Source: Saprospiraceae bacterium UBA7328
Lineage (GTDB): Bacteria > Bacteroidota > Bacteroidia > Chitinophagales > Saprospiraceae
Assembly: GCA_002471345.1 (NCBI GenBank)
Contig: DKPS01000101.1
Coordinates: 16,297-37,518, forward strand
Length of the DNA: 21,222 bases
Direction of reading: 5' to 3'
Below the pieces are notes generated by a model. The model did not search any database, was not told the DNA's origin, and saw nothing but the letters and a program-made list of their open reading frames with translations. Positions 1 to 7,564 of this stretch are shown here, piece after piece. Positions within the stretch are counted from its first letter, which is position 1. Every line of letters starts with the position of its first letter. The translations under genes were made by a program, and so were the position numbers.

Positions 1-1142
1 ATTCCTACGGAGACCCTTATCATTCCATCATTTATACCATTTTCGATTCTCATCTCTTTTGGTACACTGCGATGAGACATTGATGCAGGATGCATAATCA
101 ATGTGTCTACATCTCCTAAAGTTGGTGCCATCGTGGCCATAGTGACTGAATTCATGAGCTTTTTTCCGGCTTCCATTCCACCTTTTACTTCAAAAGTGAG
201 CATACCTCCATAATCTGACATTTGTTTTTTTGCCAATTCATGATCTGGATGACCTTTTAAACCTAAATAATTTACTTTTTCAACTTGAGGATGCTTTACA
301 AGCATGTTAGCTAATGCCATAGCATTTTCGGAATGTTTTTTCATTCTAAGCGCTAGGGTTTTAAGCCCATTATTAACTAACCATGCCTCCCAAGGGCTAA
401 GATTTGCTCCTATATATTTCATAGCATCCCAAATCAGAGGATAGTGCTTTTTGTCCCTTCCAAGTACTATTCCTGAGATGCTGTTGCCGTGGCCATTTAG
501 ATATTTCGTGGTGCTATGAACTATAAAATCAATTCCATACTTAAATGGCTGTTGAAGCATCGGTGTACTGAAAGTATTGTCAATGATGGTGTATAACTTA
601 TGTGATTTTGCAAATGAGGAAAGAACTTCCATATCTACACAATCTAAGGCAGGATTAGAAGGAGTCTCAAAGTAGATTGCTTTAATCTCTGGATGATTGT
701 CTAGGGCTTTTTTGAGTTGATTTGGATCTCGAAGATTTACAAAAATTGTTGTTATTCCGAATTTGCTGAATACATCTTTTACAAGTTGAGTGGTGCCTCC
801 ATAGAGATTACCTTGAGTGAGAATAGCATCACCACTTTTGAGAATTCCCATTATCAATGTAGTAACAGACGCCATTCCTGATGAAGTCATTATTCCAAAA
901 GGGTCAATGTCTAAATCATAACCCTCCAAAGAGGCGATTTTATTAGCAACAGCTTCAACAGTAGGATTCCCATATCTCGCATATAGATGTCCTTTTTCCG
1001 TTCCGTCGAATATATTAATACCTTGTTCTATATTTTCAAATACAAAAGAGGCTGTAGAGTATATTGGAAGATTATGTGGTTTAGTAGTAGAAGTATCTTT
1101 TGCCGCTTTAACACATAAAGTCTCAAAACTTCGTTTATTCAT
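1..1142 (-). CDS. PLP-dependent trans-sulfuration enzyme (Cys/Met metabolism family), 3' end cut by window edge
   Basis: This is a cytosolic pyridoxal-phosphate enzyme of the Cys/Met metabolism family, which includes cystathionine gamma-synthase, cystathionine lyases, O-acetylhomoserine sulfhydrylase and methionine gamma-lyase. I read 380 codons from the ATG at 1140-1142, and the frame is open to the left edge, so only the last few residues are missing (family length about 380-430). Visible marks are YARYGNPTV (about residues 54-62), the PLP-stacking NLYGGTTQL (112-120), the cofactor Asp in IIDNTFSTP (186-194), and the Schiff-base lysine in HSTTKYLNGHG, K213. The late HPASMSHR motif is also present. 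Methionine gamma-lyases usually have Cys in the LYGC motif. Here it is LYGG, which favours a synthase or cystathionine lyase over methionine gamma-lyase, but the exact substrate cannot be settled. The start lies only 27 bp from the start of the divergent outer-membrane gene. Confidence 0.93.
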   Translation of the reverse strand, partial: MNKRSFETLCVKAAKDTSTTKPHNLPIYSTASFVFENIEQGINIFDGTEKGHLYARYGNPTVEAVANKIASLEGYDLDIDPFGIMTSSGMASVTTLIMGILKSGDAILTQGNLYGGTTQLVKDVFSKFGITTIFVNLRDPNQLKKALDNHPEIKAIYFETPSNPALDCVDMEVLSSFAKSHKLYTIIDNTFSTPMLQQPFKYGIDFIVHSTTKYLNGHGNSISGIVLGRDKKHYPLIWDAMKYIGANLSPWEAWLVNNGLKTLALRMKKHSENAMALANMLVKHPQVEKVNYLGLKGHPDHELAKKQMSDYGGMLTFEVKGGMEAGKKLMNSVTMATMAPTLGDVDTLIMHPASMSHRSVPKEMRIENGINDGMIRVSVG

Positions 1143-1169
1143 ATGAAAACCAATTTTTATATTTAAGTG

Positions 1170-1862
1170 ATGGTCTATCGACGACTAAAAATACTAACAT
1201 TAATCACTATTCTGAGTTGTGCTTGGTGTTTACATGCTTCATCACAGAGTGTTGACCTGGAAGAGACGTACACAGAAGATCCTTTGAAGGTAAGACTCAC
1301 TGGATTTAATATGAATGTCCTTTTCCCACAATCTACTTTCAAGAGAAATTTGGGAGATGAAAAAGGGTTCGGTATAGGTGGGTTTATGCTTTATCAAGTT
1401 CAACCACTTTCACCCCACTTTTTAGGGTTTGATATTGAATATGATCATATTTTCAGTGATCAAAGTGTATTCAATGGATTAGAGGAAAGGGTAAATTCAG
1501 GATACCTCAGTGTTAATTTCAATTGGAGGATCTTTCCAAATTTCAAAATATCCATTTTGGAACCTTATTTTGAAGCTTTCATTGGGCCTAATTTCATATT
1601 CACTTCTACAAATGTGTTAGATGAAAATGGACAATCAATTAATTTTGATTTTAACCAAACCAATTTTGGATTAGAATATGGAATTGGCGGAGGATTTACC
1701 ATACCCGTTTCTGATAGCTGGTTTTTTGATTTCCAATTCATACGTTCACAGACTTCTATAGCTCGATATCTTATTCTTCCTGACGATAATAGCAATTTCA
1801 GAGAAGTCAATAGTGCTAATGACCACAATAAGATTAAAATAGGAATGCTCTATGCTTTTTAG
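1170..1862 (+). CDS. Small outer-membrane beta-barrel protein with signal peptide
   Basis: This is a predicted secreted protein of 230 residues. It opens with a basic stretch (VYRRLK) and a hydrophobic segment (ILTLITILSCAWCLHA), a typical signal peptide with cleavage near ASSQS. The mature part is rich in alternating aromatic and polar residues (GFDIEYDHIF, GYLSVNFNWRIF, FEAFIGPNFIF, WFFDFQFIRS) and ends in ...KIGMLYAF with a terminal Phe, the usual signature of an outer-membrane beta-barrel of about 8 strands. I chose the ATG at 1170; the frame could also open at a GTG three bases earlier. It resembles the porin-like OmpA/OprD-like beta-barrel proteins common in Bacteroidota, but no specific function can be named. 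It is divergent from the trans-sulfuration gene with almost no space for a promoter. Confidence 0.8.
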   Translation: MVYRRLKILTLITILSCAWCLHASSQSVDLEETYTEDPLKVRLTGFNMNVLFPQSTFKRNLGDEKGFGIGGFMLYQVQPLSPHFLGFDIEYDHIFSDQSVFNGLEERVNSGYLSVNFNWRIFPNFKISILEPYFEAFIGPNFIFTSTNVLDENGQSINFDFNQTNFGLEYGIGGGFTIPVSDSWFFDFQFIRSQTSIARYLILPDDNSNFREVNSANDHNKIKIGMLYAF

Positions 1863-2062
1863 CAATTTTTGAATTAGAAAGGGATTCCTTGAGAATTGAA
1901 TTAGGATAGATTCATGAAGAGGCTAACTTTATTGAATCTCAACAATAGCTGCACTAATTTCATTTTTTCTTCTATCAATTCTTTGCCTGAAGATTCAGTT
2001 AAATTGGAGCTAAGAGACTGTCTTTAATTTTTAAGACCTTCGCAGCTTGATTTGATACCACA

Positions 2063-3127
2063 ATGAGTATGAAAAATGAAAAAATTAGAGAGGATGAGAT
2101 CCTTGAGGGAGAAACTCATGAATTGACTGTAATAGATGTGGATAAAGGGCAAAGTCCACTGAGAGTTGATAAGTTTATTATGAATAGGGTAGAGCACACT
2201 ACTCGAAACAAGGTGCAAATAGCAATCAGAGCAGGTACAGTTTTAGTAAATGAAAAAACTGTAAAACCTAACCATAAGGTAAAACCATTTGATACTATTA
2301 AAATCTTAATAGAAAGACAAAGTGGAGAGGTACACAAAATTATACCAGAAGATATTCCATTGAACATAGTCTTTGAAGATGAATACCTTATGGTAATTCA
2401 CAAACCATCAGGGATGGTGGTCCATCCAGGCTTTGGAAATAAGACAGGTACATTAGTTCATGCCATTGCCTTTCACATACAGAGGGATGATATTCCCGTA
2501 TTGCCAGGAAATGAGATTGATCGCCCTGGACTAGTTCATAGATTAGATAAAGATACTTCAGGATTAATGGTCATAGCTAAGACAGAATATGCTATGAGTC
2601 ACTTGGCCAAACAATTCTTTGATCATGACATAGAACGAACCTATAATGCTGTAGTTTGGGGAAATTTTGAAGAACAAGAAGGGACTGTAGAAGCGTATAT
2701 AGGAAGACATCCAAGGCGTCGCACAATCATGGCAGTACACCCTGATGATAGTGAAGGAGCTAAACATGCCATCACACATTATAAGGTGCTAGAGGACATG
2801 TATTATGTAAGTCTTATCGAGTGTAAACTTGAAACTGGCCGCACTCACCAGATTCGAGTACACATGAATCATATAGGTCATCAAGTATTTTCTGATAGTA
2901 AGTATGACGGATCTAGAGTAGTAAAAGGAACAGTCTATTCTAAGTACAAGCAGTTTGTAGAAAACTGTTTTAAGCTTTGTCCAAGACAGGCACTTCATGC
3001 TAAATCTTTAGGTTTTATACATCCTCACACAGAGGAGAAAATGTACTTTGAAAGTGAGCTGCCAGATGATATGATTCTAGCACTAGATAAATGGAGGTCC
3101 TATTTCATAAATAAATCAGAAAAGTAA
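2063..3127 (+). CDS. RluD-family 23S rRNA pseudouridine synthase
   Basis: The enzyme isomerises uridines to pseudouridine, in this family usually in helix 69 of 23S rRNA. The 354-residue length fits RluD. After a short acidic leader, an S4-type RNA-binding domain covers roughly residues 30-90 (RVDKFIMNRVEHTTRNKVQ ... GTVLVNEKTVKPNHKVKPFD). The catalytic domain follows with HKPSGMVVHPG near 112-122 and the signature HRLDKDTSG, whose D162 is the catalytic aspartate. The RNA-contacting LETGRTHQIRVH motif lies near 256-267. Two ATGs (2063 and 2069) are possible starts. It is the first gene of a plus-strand cluster, 12 bp ahead of the acyl-CoA reductase gene. The 200 bp upstream shows no promoter I can defend. 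Confidence 0.93.
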   Translation: MSMKNEKIREDEILEGETHELTVIDVDKGQSPLRVDKFIMNRVEHTTRNKVQIAIRAGTVLVNEKTVKPNHKVKPFDTIKILIERQSGEVHKIIPEDIPLNIVFEDEYLMVIHKPSGMVVHPGFGNKTGTLVHAIAFHIQRDDIPVLPGNEIDRPGLVHRLDKDTSGLMVIAKTEYAMSHLAKQFFDHDIERTYNAVVWGNFEEQEGTVEAYIGRHPRRRTIMAVHPDDSEGAKHAITHYKVLEDMYYVSLIECKLETGRTHQIRVHMNHIGHQVFSDSKYDGSRVVKGTVYSKYKQFVENCFKLCPRQALHAKSLGFIHPHTEEKMYFESELPDDMILALDKWRSYFINKSEK

Positions 3128-3139
3128 GAGAATATCATT

Positions 3140-4162
3140 ATGACATTAGAAGATAGGTTGGGTTTATTGGCAGAACTTGGTACTCGCCTCACTGATTTTA
3201 ATAATCAAACTGTGGAAATGGCTATCACAAAGGCCCATCATGAGAATCAATGGTTTGTACCTGAAAATTCGAAGAAAGCCATAAATGCAATATCTAGTGA
3301 ATTTTTACAAAAAGATAAATTAGTAAGGTGGATAAGTGAGTATGATGTGTCGAAAGTAAAATCAAAGAGTATTGGTTTGGTTCTGGCAGGAAATATTCCA
3401 ATGGTAGGCTTCCATGATTTGCTTTGTACATTTATTTCAGGCCACAATGCTGTTATAAAAACATCTTCTAAGGATGATGCTTTAGTAAAATTGGTATTAG
3501 ACATCATGAATGATATCGATAGTGAAGTCTCACAGATTATTACTACGACAGATAGATTGTCGAATTATGATGCTGTGATTGCAACTGGTAGCAATAATAC
3601 AGCTCAGCATTTTGAATATTATTTTAGAAAATACCCTAAAGTAATAAGGAAAAATAGAGTTTCAGTCGCAGTACTTGGGTCTGAAGATGATAATGACGTT
3701 TTTGAAAGACTTGGATCTGATGTATTTGATTATTTCGGTTTAGGATGTAGAAATATTTCTAAAATATTTGTTCCAGAAGATTTCAATTTGGATGATCTTT
3801 TTGAAGCCTTTTATCCTTTTAAGGACATTATTAATCACAATAAGTACAACAATAATTTTACTTATAATGAAGCAATATGGCTTATGGGTCAAGATGACTT
3901 TTTGACAAATGGATTTATTATTCTGAAAGAAGAAAAAAGCATTTTCAGCAGAATTGCAAGCTTGTACTATGAAAGATATAACAACCTATCAGAGATAAAA
4001 GATTCAATAATTGAACAAAAAGAAAGCATACAATGTGTAAGTTCCAATCTAGAACTAGATGTTGAGAATATTAATACAGTTTCTATTGGTGGTAGCCAGT
4101 GTCCATCTCTTTCTGATTATGCTGATCATGTGGACACGATGAAATTTTTAATAAATCTCTGA
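3140..4162 (+). CDS. LuxC-family acyl-CoA reductase
   Basis: This 340-residue protein matches the LuxC-type acyl-CoA reductase family (an aldehyde-dehydrogenase-like fold) widespread in Bacteroidota. The LuxC reaction is NADPH-dependent reduction of an acyl-CoA or acyl-enzyme to aldehyde. Key regions are the nucleotide-binding stretch around GLVLAGNIPMVGFHDLL (about residues 78-94), the DAVIATGSNNTAQHFEYYF segment near 144-162, and the putative catalytic cysteine C203 in YFGLGCRNISKIFVP. There is no luxD, luxE or luciferase gene nearby, so bioluminescence is not implied. In this phylum the physiological substrate is unknown to me. It sits 12 bp after the pseudouridine synthase and 6 bp before the endonuclease III gene, so the three are probably co-transcribed. 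That may be genomic convenience rather than shared function. Confidence 0.88.
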   Translation: MTLEDRLGLLAELGTRLTDFNNQTVEMAITKAHHENQWFVPENSKKAINAISSEFLQKDKLVRWISEYDVSKVKSKSIGLVLAGNIPMVGFHDLLCTFISGHNAVIKTSSKDDALVKLVLDIMNDIDSEVSQIITTTDRLSNYDAVIATGSNNTAQHFEYYFRKYPKVIRKNRVSVAVLGSEDDNDVFERLGSDVFDYFGLGCRNISKIFVPEDFNLDDLFEAFYPFKDIINHNKYNNNFTYNEAIWLMGQDDFLTNGFIILKEEKSIFSRIASLYYERYNNLSEIKDSIIEQKESIQCVSSNLELDVENINTVSIGGSQCPSLSDYADHVDTMKFLINL

Positions 4163-4168
4163 TATATA

Positions 4169-4807
4169 ATGAGTACTAAAGCGGAAAAGGCAGTTCACAT
4201 AGGGCAAATATTGGAGGACCTATATCCAGATACTCCCATTCCTCTAGATCATTCTGATCCATACACTCTGCTCATTGCCGTTCTTCTTTCTGCACAATGC
4301 ACAGACAAAAGAGTAAATCAAGTTACTCCATATCTCTTTGAAAGAGCGGACAATCCAAGTGATATGATATTATTGGATGTGGATGAAATAAAAGCCATAA
4401 TAAGACCTTGTGGGTTATCACCAAGAAAATCTAAAGCCATATTTGACCTTTCTCATATTATTCTTGATGAATACAATGGTGAGGTGCCTCAATCTTTTGA
4501 ATCATTGGAATCTTTACCTGGTGTTGGACATAAAACTGCATCAGTTGTCATGTCTCAGGCCTTCGGTGTGCCAGCTTTTCCGGTAGACACACATATTCAT
4601 AGATTGGCTTACAGATGGAACTTGTCTACAGGAAAGAATGTAGAAAAAACCGAAAAGGACCTTAAGAGAATATTTGAAGAAGAAACTTGGAATAAACTAC
4701 ATCTTCAGATCATTTTTTTTGGTAGAGAATACTGTCCTGCTCGAGGTCATAATCCAAGTGAATGCCCCATTTGTAAATTGTATGGTAGAAAGACTCTATT
4801 TAAATGA
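4169..4807 (+). CDS. nth: Endonuclease III (DNA glycosylase/AP lyase) with only three cluster cysteines
   Basis: The enzyme excises oxidised pyrimidines and cleaves the abasic site, in base excision repair. The 212-residue length matches bacterial Nth. The N-terminal helices carry LLSAQCTDKRVNQVTPYLF (about 39-57), followed by the helix-hairpin-helix LPGVGHKTASVVMSQAFG, which contains catalytic lysine K122. The catalytic aspartate is D140 in FPVDTHIHR. The C-terminal iron-sulphur loop is unusual: C189, C199 and C202 are present, but the usual fourth cysteine (Cys-X6-Cys-X2-Cys-X5-Cys in Escherichia coli) is absent, since the protein ends KLYGRKTLFK. The [4Fe-4S] cluster may therefore be altered or lost, although the glycosylase core looks intact. 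It begins 6 bp after the acyl-CoA reductase gene. Confidence 0.94.
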   Translation: MSTKAEKAVHIGQILEDLYPDTPIPLDHSDPYTLLIAVLLSAQCTDKRVNQVTPYLFERADNPSDMILLDVDEIKAIIRPCGLSPRKSKAIFDLSHIILDEYNGEVPQSFESLESLPGVGHKTASVVMSQAFGVPAFPVDTHIHRLAYRWNLSTGKNVEKTEKDLKRIFEEETWNKLHLQIIFFGREYCPARGHNPSECPICKLYGRKTLFK

Positions 4808-4852
4808 CGATGACAAAGGAGTATTTTTTCAATAAAAAAGCATATTTGAATT

Positions 4853-5335
4853 ATGAATGAGAGTGTAATTTTTCAAGATCACATGCCTGGTAACATCTGC
4901 TATGGATGTGGAAAAGACAATCACCAAGGGCTACAAATAAGAAGTTACTGGGAAGGAGAGGAGTCTGTGTGTATTTGGAATTCTGAAGAAAAGTATCAAG
5001 GATGGAAAGGGCTTCTTAATGGTGGTGTGTTAGCGACTCTAGTAGATTGTCATGCCATGTGTACTGCAATGGCAGCGGTTTATAAGGCTGAAGGCAGATC
5101 TATGGAAAGTGAGCCAGTTTATAGATTTGCAACTGGGACAATGACTATTAAATATACCGCTCCAACTTCAAACACTATTCCTATAGAAATTAGAGCTCGT
5201 GTAACTGAAATAAAAGGAAGAAAAGTGACCATCAACTTCAAGGTTTTTTCTGGAGAAAAGGTTTCGGCAGAAGGTGAAGTAATTGCTATTAGAGTATTCA
5301 GTAGCGCAGAAGGAGGTGGGGCATTTCAGGATTAA
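4853..5335 (+). CDS. Hotdog-fold thioesterase-like protein (PaaI/THEM4-like)
   Basis: This 160-residue cytosolic protein has the hotdog fold of acyl-CoA thioesterases of the PaaI/4HBT superfamily. The N-terminal part holds a CYGCGKDNHQGLQI motif (about 16-29), typical of the subfamily. The central helix is GLLNGGVLATLVDCHAMCTAM (about 53-73), where the usual HGG is NGG and an acidic D66 sits at the position often used in catalysis. Strands follow (GTMTIKYTAPTS, IEIRARVTEIKGRKVTINFKVF). The likely role is hydrolysis of an acyl-CoA thioester, but the substrate is unknown. It starts 45 bp after nth and may be part of that transcript. The GGAG at 4817-4820 is too far upstream of the ATG to act as its ribosome-binding site. 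Confidence 0.85.
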   Translation: MNESVIFQDHMPGNICYGCGKDNHQGLQIRSYWEGEESVCIWNSEEKYQGWKGLLNGGVLATLVDCHAMCTAMAAVYKAEGRSMESEPVYRFATGTMTIKYTAPTSNTIPIEIRARVTEIKGRKVTINFKVFSGEKVSAEGEVIAIRVFSSAEGGGAFQD

Positions 5336-5452
5336 TTCATAAATACTTTTAGACTTAGGAATAAAATATTTTTGTCAATATGCAACCCAGGATTAAGAAT
5401 ATAGGTCTTTGCTATACACAAACATTCATTTATAAAGACTAAACACTTGTTC

Positions 5453-6184
5453 ATGAAAAATACATTTGTATTAATATTCCTTGCCTTTTCAACTGTAACA
5501 TTTGGACAGTGGGGTAATACTATAAACCTATCTTCTAATATCACCAAAGAAACAAGGGACGTTACGGATTTTACCAAAATATCTGCTACAGATGATTTTG
5601 TGGTCTATATAAAGTTGTCAAATACAGAAGAGAAAGTGGAAATTGAAGCTAATGAAAACTTACACGAATACATTGTAGTAGAGAAAGAGGGAGACATTCT
5701 TAAATTGAGTACTAAAAGTTATAGCACAAATAGTAAAAAAGGCGCTGATGAGAAATTAGTGGCTCATGTCACAGCAAAAAGACTGACTGCTATAAGCGGA
5801 GATGGAGACGCTGAAATAAAACTAATGAACAAAATTAGTGCTAATTCTTTAAATATCTATCTAGATGATGATGCAGTTTTGAAAGGTGCGATTGCTGTAA
5901 AGAGCCTAGATGTAGATATGGATGATGATGCAGAATTAGAGATAGAAGGAAGTGCTGATACTGTTGATATTGATGCAGATTCTGATAGTATGATTGATGG
6001 ATATCGATTTGTGGTCAACGATCTTGATATAAAATTGGATGGTGACAGTGAAGCGAGATTGACAGTAAATGGAAAAATCAACATAACTACACGAGGGGAT
6101 AGTGAATTTACATACAAAGGAAATGGTACTATAGAACATAAAAAAGTAAGTGGGGATTCTGAGATTAACCACTATAACAGATAG
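5453..6184 (+). CDS. Secreted GIN-domain (DUF2807) protein
   Basis: This 243-residue protein has a signal peptide (MKNTFVLIFLAFSTVTFG, with cleavage before Q) and a GIN/DUF2807 domain, a right-handed beta-helix-like fold seen in exported Bacteroidota adhesin-like proteins of unknown function. Family hallmarks are the opening ETRDVTDFTKISATDDFVVYIK (about residues 28-49) and the repeating strand pattern ending with DGDSEARLTV and GDSEFTYKG. The middle contains Asp-rich turns (LDDDAVLKG, MDDDAELEIEG, DADSDSMIDG), plausibly aligned rungs of the helix. The frame can open six bases earlier at a TTG, but the ATG at 5453 sits correctly before the signal peptide. It is followed after 28 bp by a strong hairpin terminator. 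Confidence 0.88.
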   Translation: MKNTFVLIFLAFSTVTFGQWGNTINLSSNITKETRDVTDFTKISATDDFVVYIKLSNTEEKVEIEANENLHEYIVVEKEGDILKLSTKSYSTNSKKGADEKLVAHVTAKRLTAISGDGDAEIKLMNKISANSLNIYLDDDAVLKGAIAVKSLDVDMDDDAELEIEGSADTVDIDADSDSMIDGYRFVVNDLDIKLDGDSEARLTVNGKINITTRGDSEFTYKGNGTIEHKKVSGDSEINHYNR

Positions 6185-6212
6185 ACATTCTGGAAATATA
6201 TTGTATATAATT

Positions 6213-6245
6213 AAAGGCCTTAATGAGGAATTCGTTGAGGCCTTT
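6213..6245. terminator. Bidirectional hairpin terminator between convergent genes
   Basis: The arm AAAGGCCTTAATGA and the arm TCGTTGAGGCCTTT pair over 14 bp (twelve Watson-Crick pairs and two G-U wobbles on the plus-strand transcript) around the 5-base loop GGAAT. T-rich sequence follows on the plus strand (TTTCTATTTC). On the minus strand the arm ends in TTT and runs into TTAATTATATAC. It lies between the stop of the GIN-domain gene (6184) and the stop of the MFS gene (6246), so it can end both transcripts. The minus-strand hairpin starts directly after the MFS stop codon. Confidence 0.85.
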
Positions 6246-7403
6246 CTATTTCATCACTTTTCTAAGAATAGCCAAGAAAGTTGCAATTATAATCACTCCT
6301 AAAAGTGCAATAAAACTCATTTTCAATCCCATTTGATTGGATATAAAACCCATGGCTACAGGTCCAATGAGGAAACCTAAGAAGCCTACTCCTGAGACAA
6401 AAGCAATTCCACCAGAGGGAGATACTCCTTCAGTCTGACCAGCTATCCTGAAAAGCTCTGGTATGATTACAGATAACCCTAGTCCTAACAGACCAAATCC
6501 TCCAAGAACAGAGTAAAGTCCACCCGATACAATCCCTAAATAGGACACAATCGCTAAAATACTACCTCCAATAATCGTATTCTCTGAGCCAAACTTCAAA
6601 CTAATGCCATCACCAAAAAATCGACCTAAGGCCATAGTGGTAGAAAAAAACACAAAACCATAACCAGCCACTTTTTCAGAAGTAACATTTACTACATCTA
6701 TGAGATACAGTTTACTCCAATTTTCAATAGCCCCTTCGCTTCCCATTATTGCAAAAGCAATGAATGCAACAATGATTAATGGGGAGTAACCAAGGATTGA
6801 AGTTTTTGTTTCCGAAGATTCATGTTCTGACTCTTTAATCTTGATATAATTCCTTGAAAGAAACAAATTGGTCAGAAGTATGAATGTCGCTACTATGGTT
6901 ATGTGAGCTTTAGGAGAAACCAGTCCAACTAATATGAAGCTTCCTATTCCTGCACCTATTACTCCCCCTAGACTAAAGAAGCCATGTGCCGCGGACATGA
7001 AGTTTACTTTATTGGTCCGTTCCACTTCAGAAACTAAAGCATTCATACTAATGTCTGTAGATCCTGAGAAAATGCCAACAATGAATAATGATATACACAA
7101 CTCTATGTATGTAGTCGTCCAAAAGGGAAGAATGAAAACAAGTGAGAAAAGTACAACTCCAATTATTGTGTATTTTCCTACACCTACTTTTCTGTTTATA
7201 GACGATATGAAAGGAATCATTACTAAAATACCCATAGCATAGCAGAACAGAGCAATACCCAATTCTGCATCATTAAGCGCCAAATTTTCCTTGATGTTTG
7301 GAATATAGAGCACCCATGTACCCAGAAGTATATTCAAGGATGCAAAAGTCCAAACAGGGGCAAAGTATCGTATATCCTTAAGAATTAGTTGTAATGAGTT
7401 CAT
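6246..7403 (-). CDS. MFS transporter (YbjJ-like, 12 membrane segments)
   Basis: This 385-residue inner-membrane protein is of the major facilitator superfamily. About twelve hydrophobic segments alternate with short loops: an N-terminal half to about residue 190, a charged central loop around KIKESEHESSETKTS (about 188-202), and a second half ending IIIATFLAILRKVMK. Family-like motifs include VLYIPNIKENLALNDAELG in the first periplasmic loop and the SSINRKVGVGKY loop after segment 2. This resembles the YbjJ/fucose-permease-like group, whose substrates are poorly known, so I assign no substrate. The ATG at 7401-7403 lies 6 bp after the stop of a 38-codon oxidoreductase remnant, so both are probably on one transcript. 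The gene ends against the shared terminator. Confidence 0.88.
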   Translation of the reverse strand: MNSLQLILKDIRYFAPVWTFASLNILLGTWVLYIPNIKENLALNDAELGIALFCYAMGILVMIPFISSINRKVGVGKYTIIGVVLFSLVFILPFWTTTYIELCISLFIVGIFSGSTDISMNALVSEVERTNKVNFMSAAHGFFSLGGVIGAGIGSFILVGLVSPKAHITIVATFILLTNLFLSRNYIKIKESEHESSETKTSILGYSPLIIVAFIAFAIMGSEGAIENWSKLYLIDVVNVTSEKVAGYGFVFFSTTMALGRFFGDGISLKFGSENTIIGGSILAIVSYLGIVSGGLYSVLGGFGLLGLGLSVIIPELFRIAGQTEGVSPSGGIAFVSGVGFLGFLIGPVAMGFISNQMGLKMSFIALLGVIIIATFLAILRKVMK

Positions 7404-7409
7404 AGTGGT

Positions 7410-7526
7410 TTAGAGTAATTTAAGTTTCTGGATATATTGATCTATTAGATCCTTTCTTTCAGTTTGTGACACTGCACTGCAATATGAAATTGGATTTTCA
7501 TGTGAATGTACAAGAAGTACTTTCAT
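7410..7526 (-). pseudogene. 38-codon remnant of a flavodoxin-fold NAD(P)H:quinone oxidoreductase, N- and C-terminal ends fused
   Basis: A complete small ORF (ATG at 7524-7526, TAA at 7410-7412) encodes 38 residues. The first part, MKVLLVHSHENPISYCSAV, is the beta1/FMN-phosphate loop start of flavodoxin-fold NAD(P)H dehydrogenases (quinone), which typically begin MKVLIVHAHP-NP-SFN-AL. The second part, TERKDLIDQYIQKLKLL, resembles the C-terminal helix of the same family (an -EERK--L--Y---L- pattern) and ends at a natural stop. Full-length members are about 180-200 residues, so an in-frame deletion of about 150 codons would explain it. The ORF sits 6 bp before the MFS start. It cannot be a working reductase; it is either a relic or a leader peptide for the transporter. 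Recognition is from memory of the family pattern, not from an alignment. Confidence 0.55.
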
Positions 7527-7564
7527 AGTAGGAGAGCAATTTAGACTTCGAAAGTAAACATAGA

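Noticed and set aside
3140..5335. A bioluminescence (lux) operon, suggested by the LuxC-family reductase
   Set aside because: No luciferase subunits, LuxD or LuxE genes are present; the neighbours are RNA modification and DNA repair genes.
5371..5411. TTTG...TAGGTCTTTG as a promoter of the GIN-domain gene
   Set aside because: The TA to TTTG spacing is four bases instead of two and the distance between the elements exceeds 19-21 bp.
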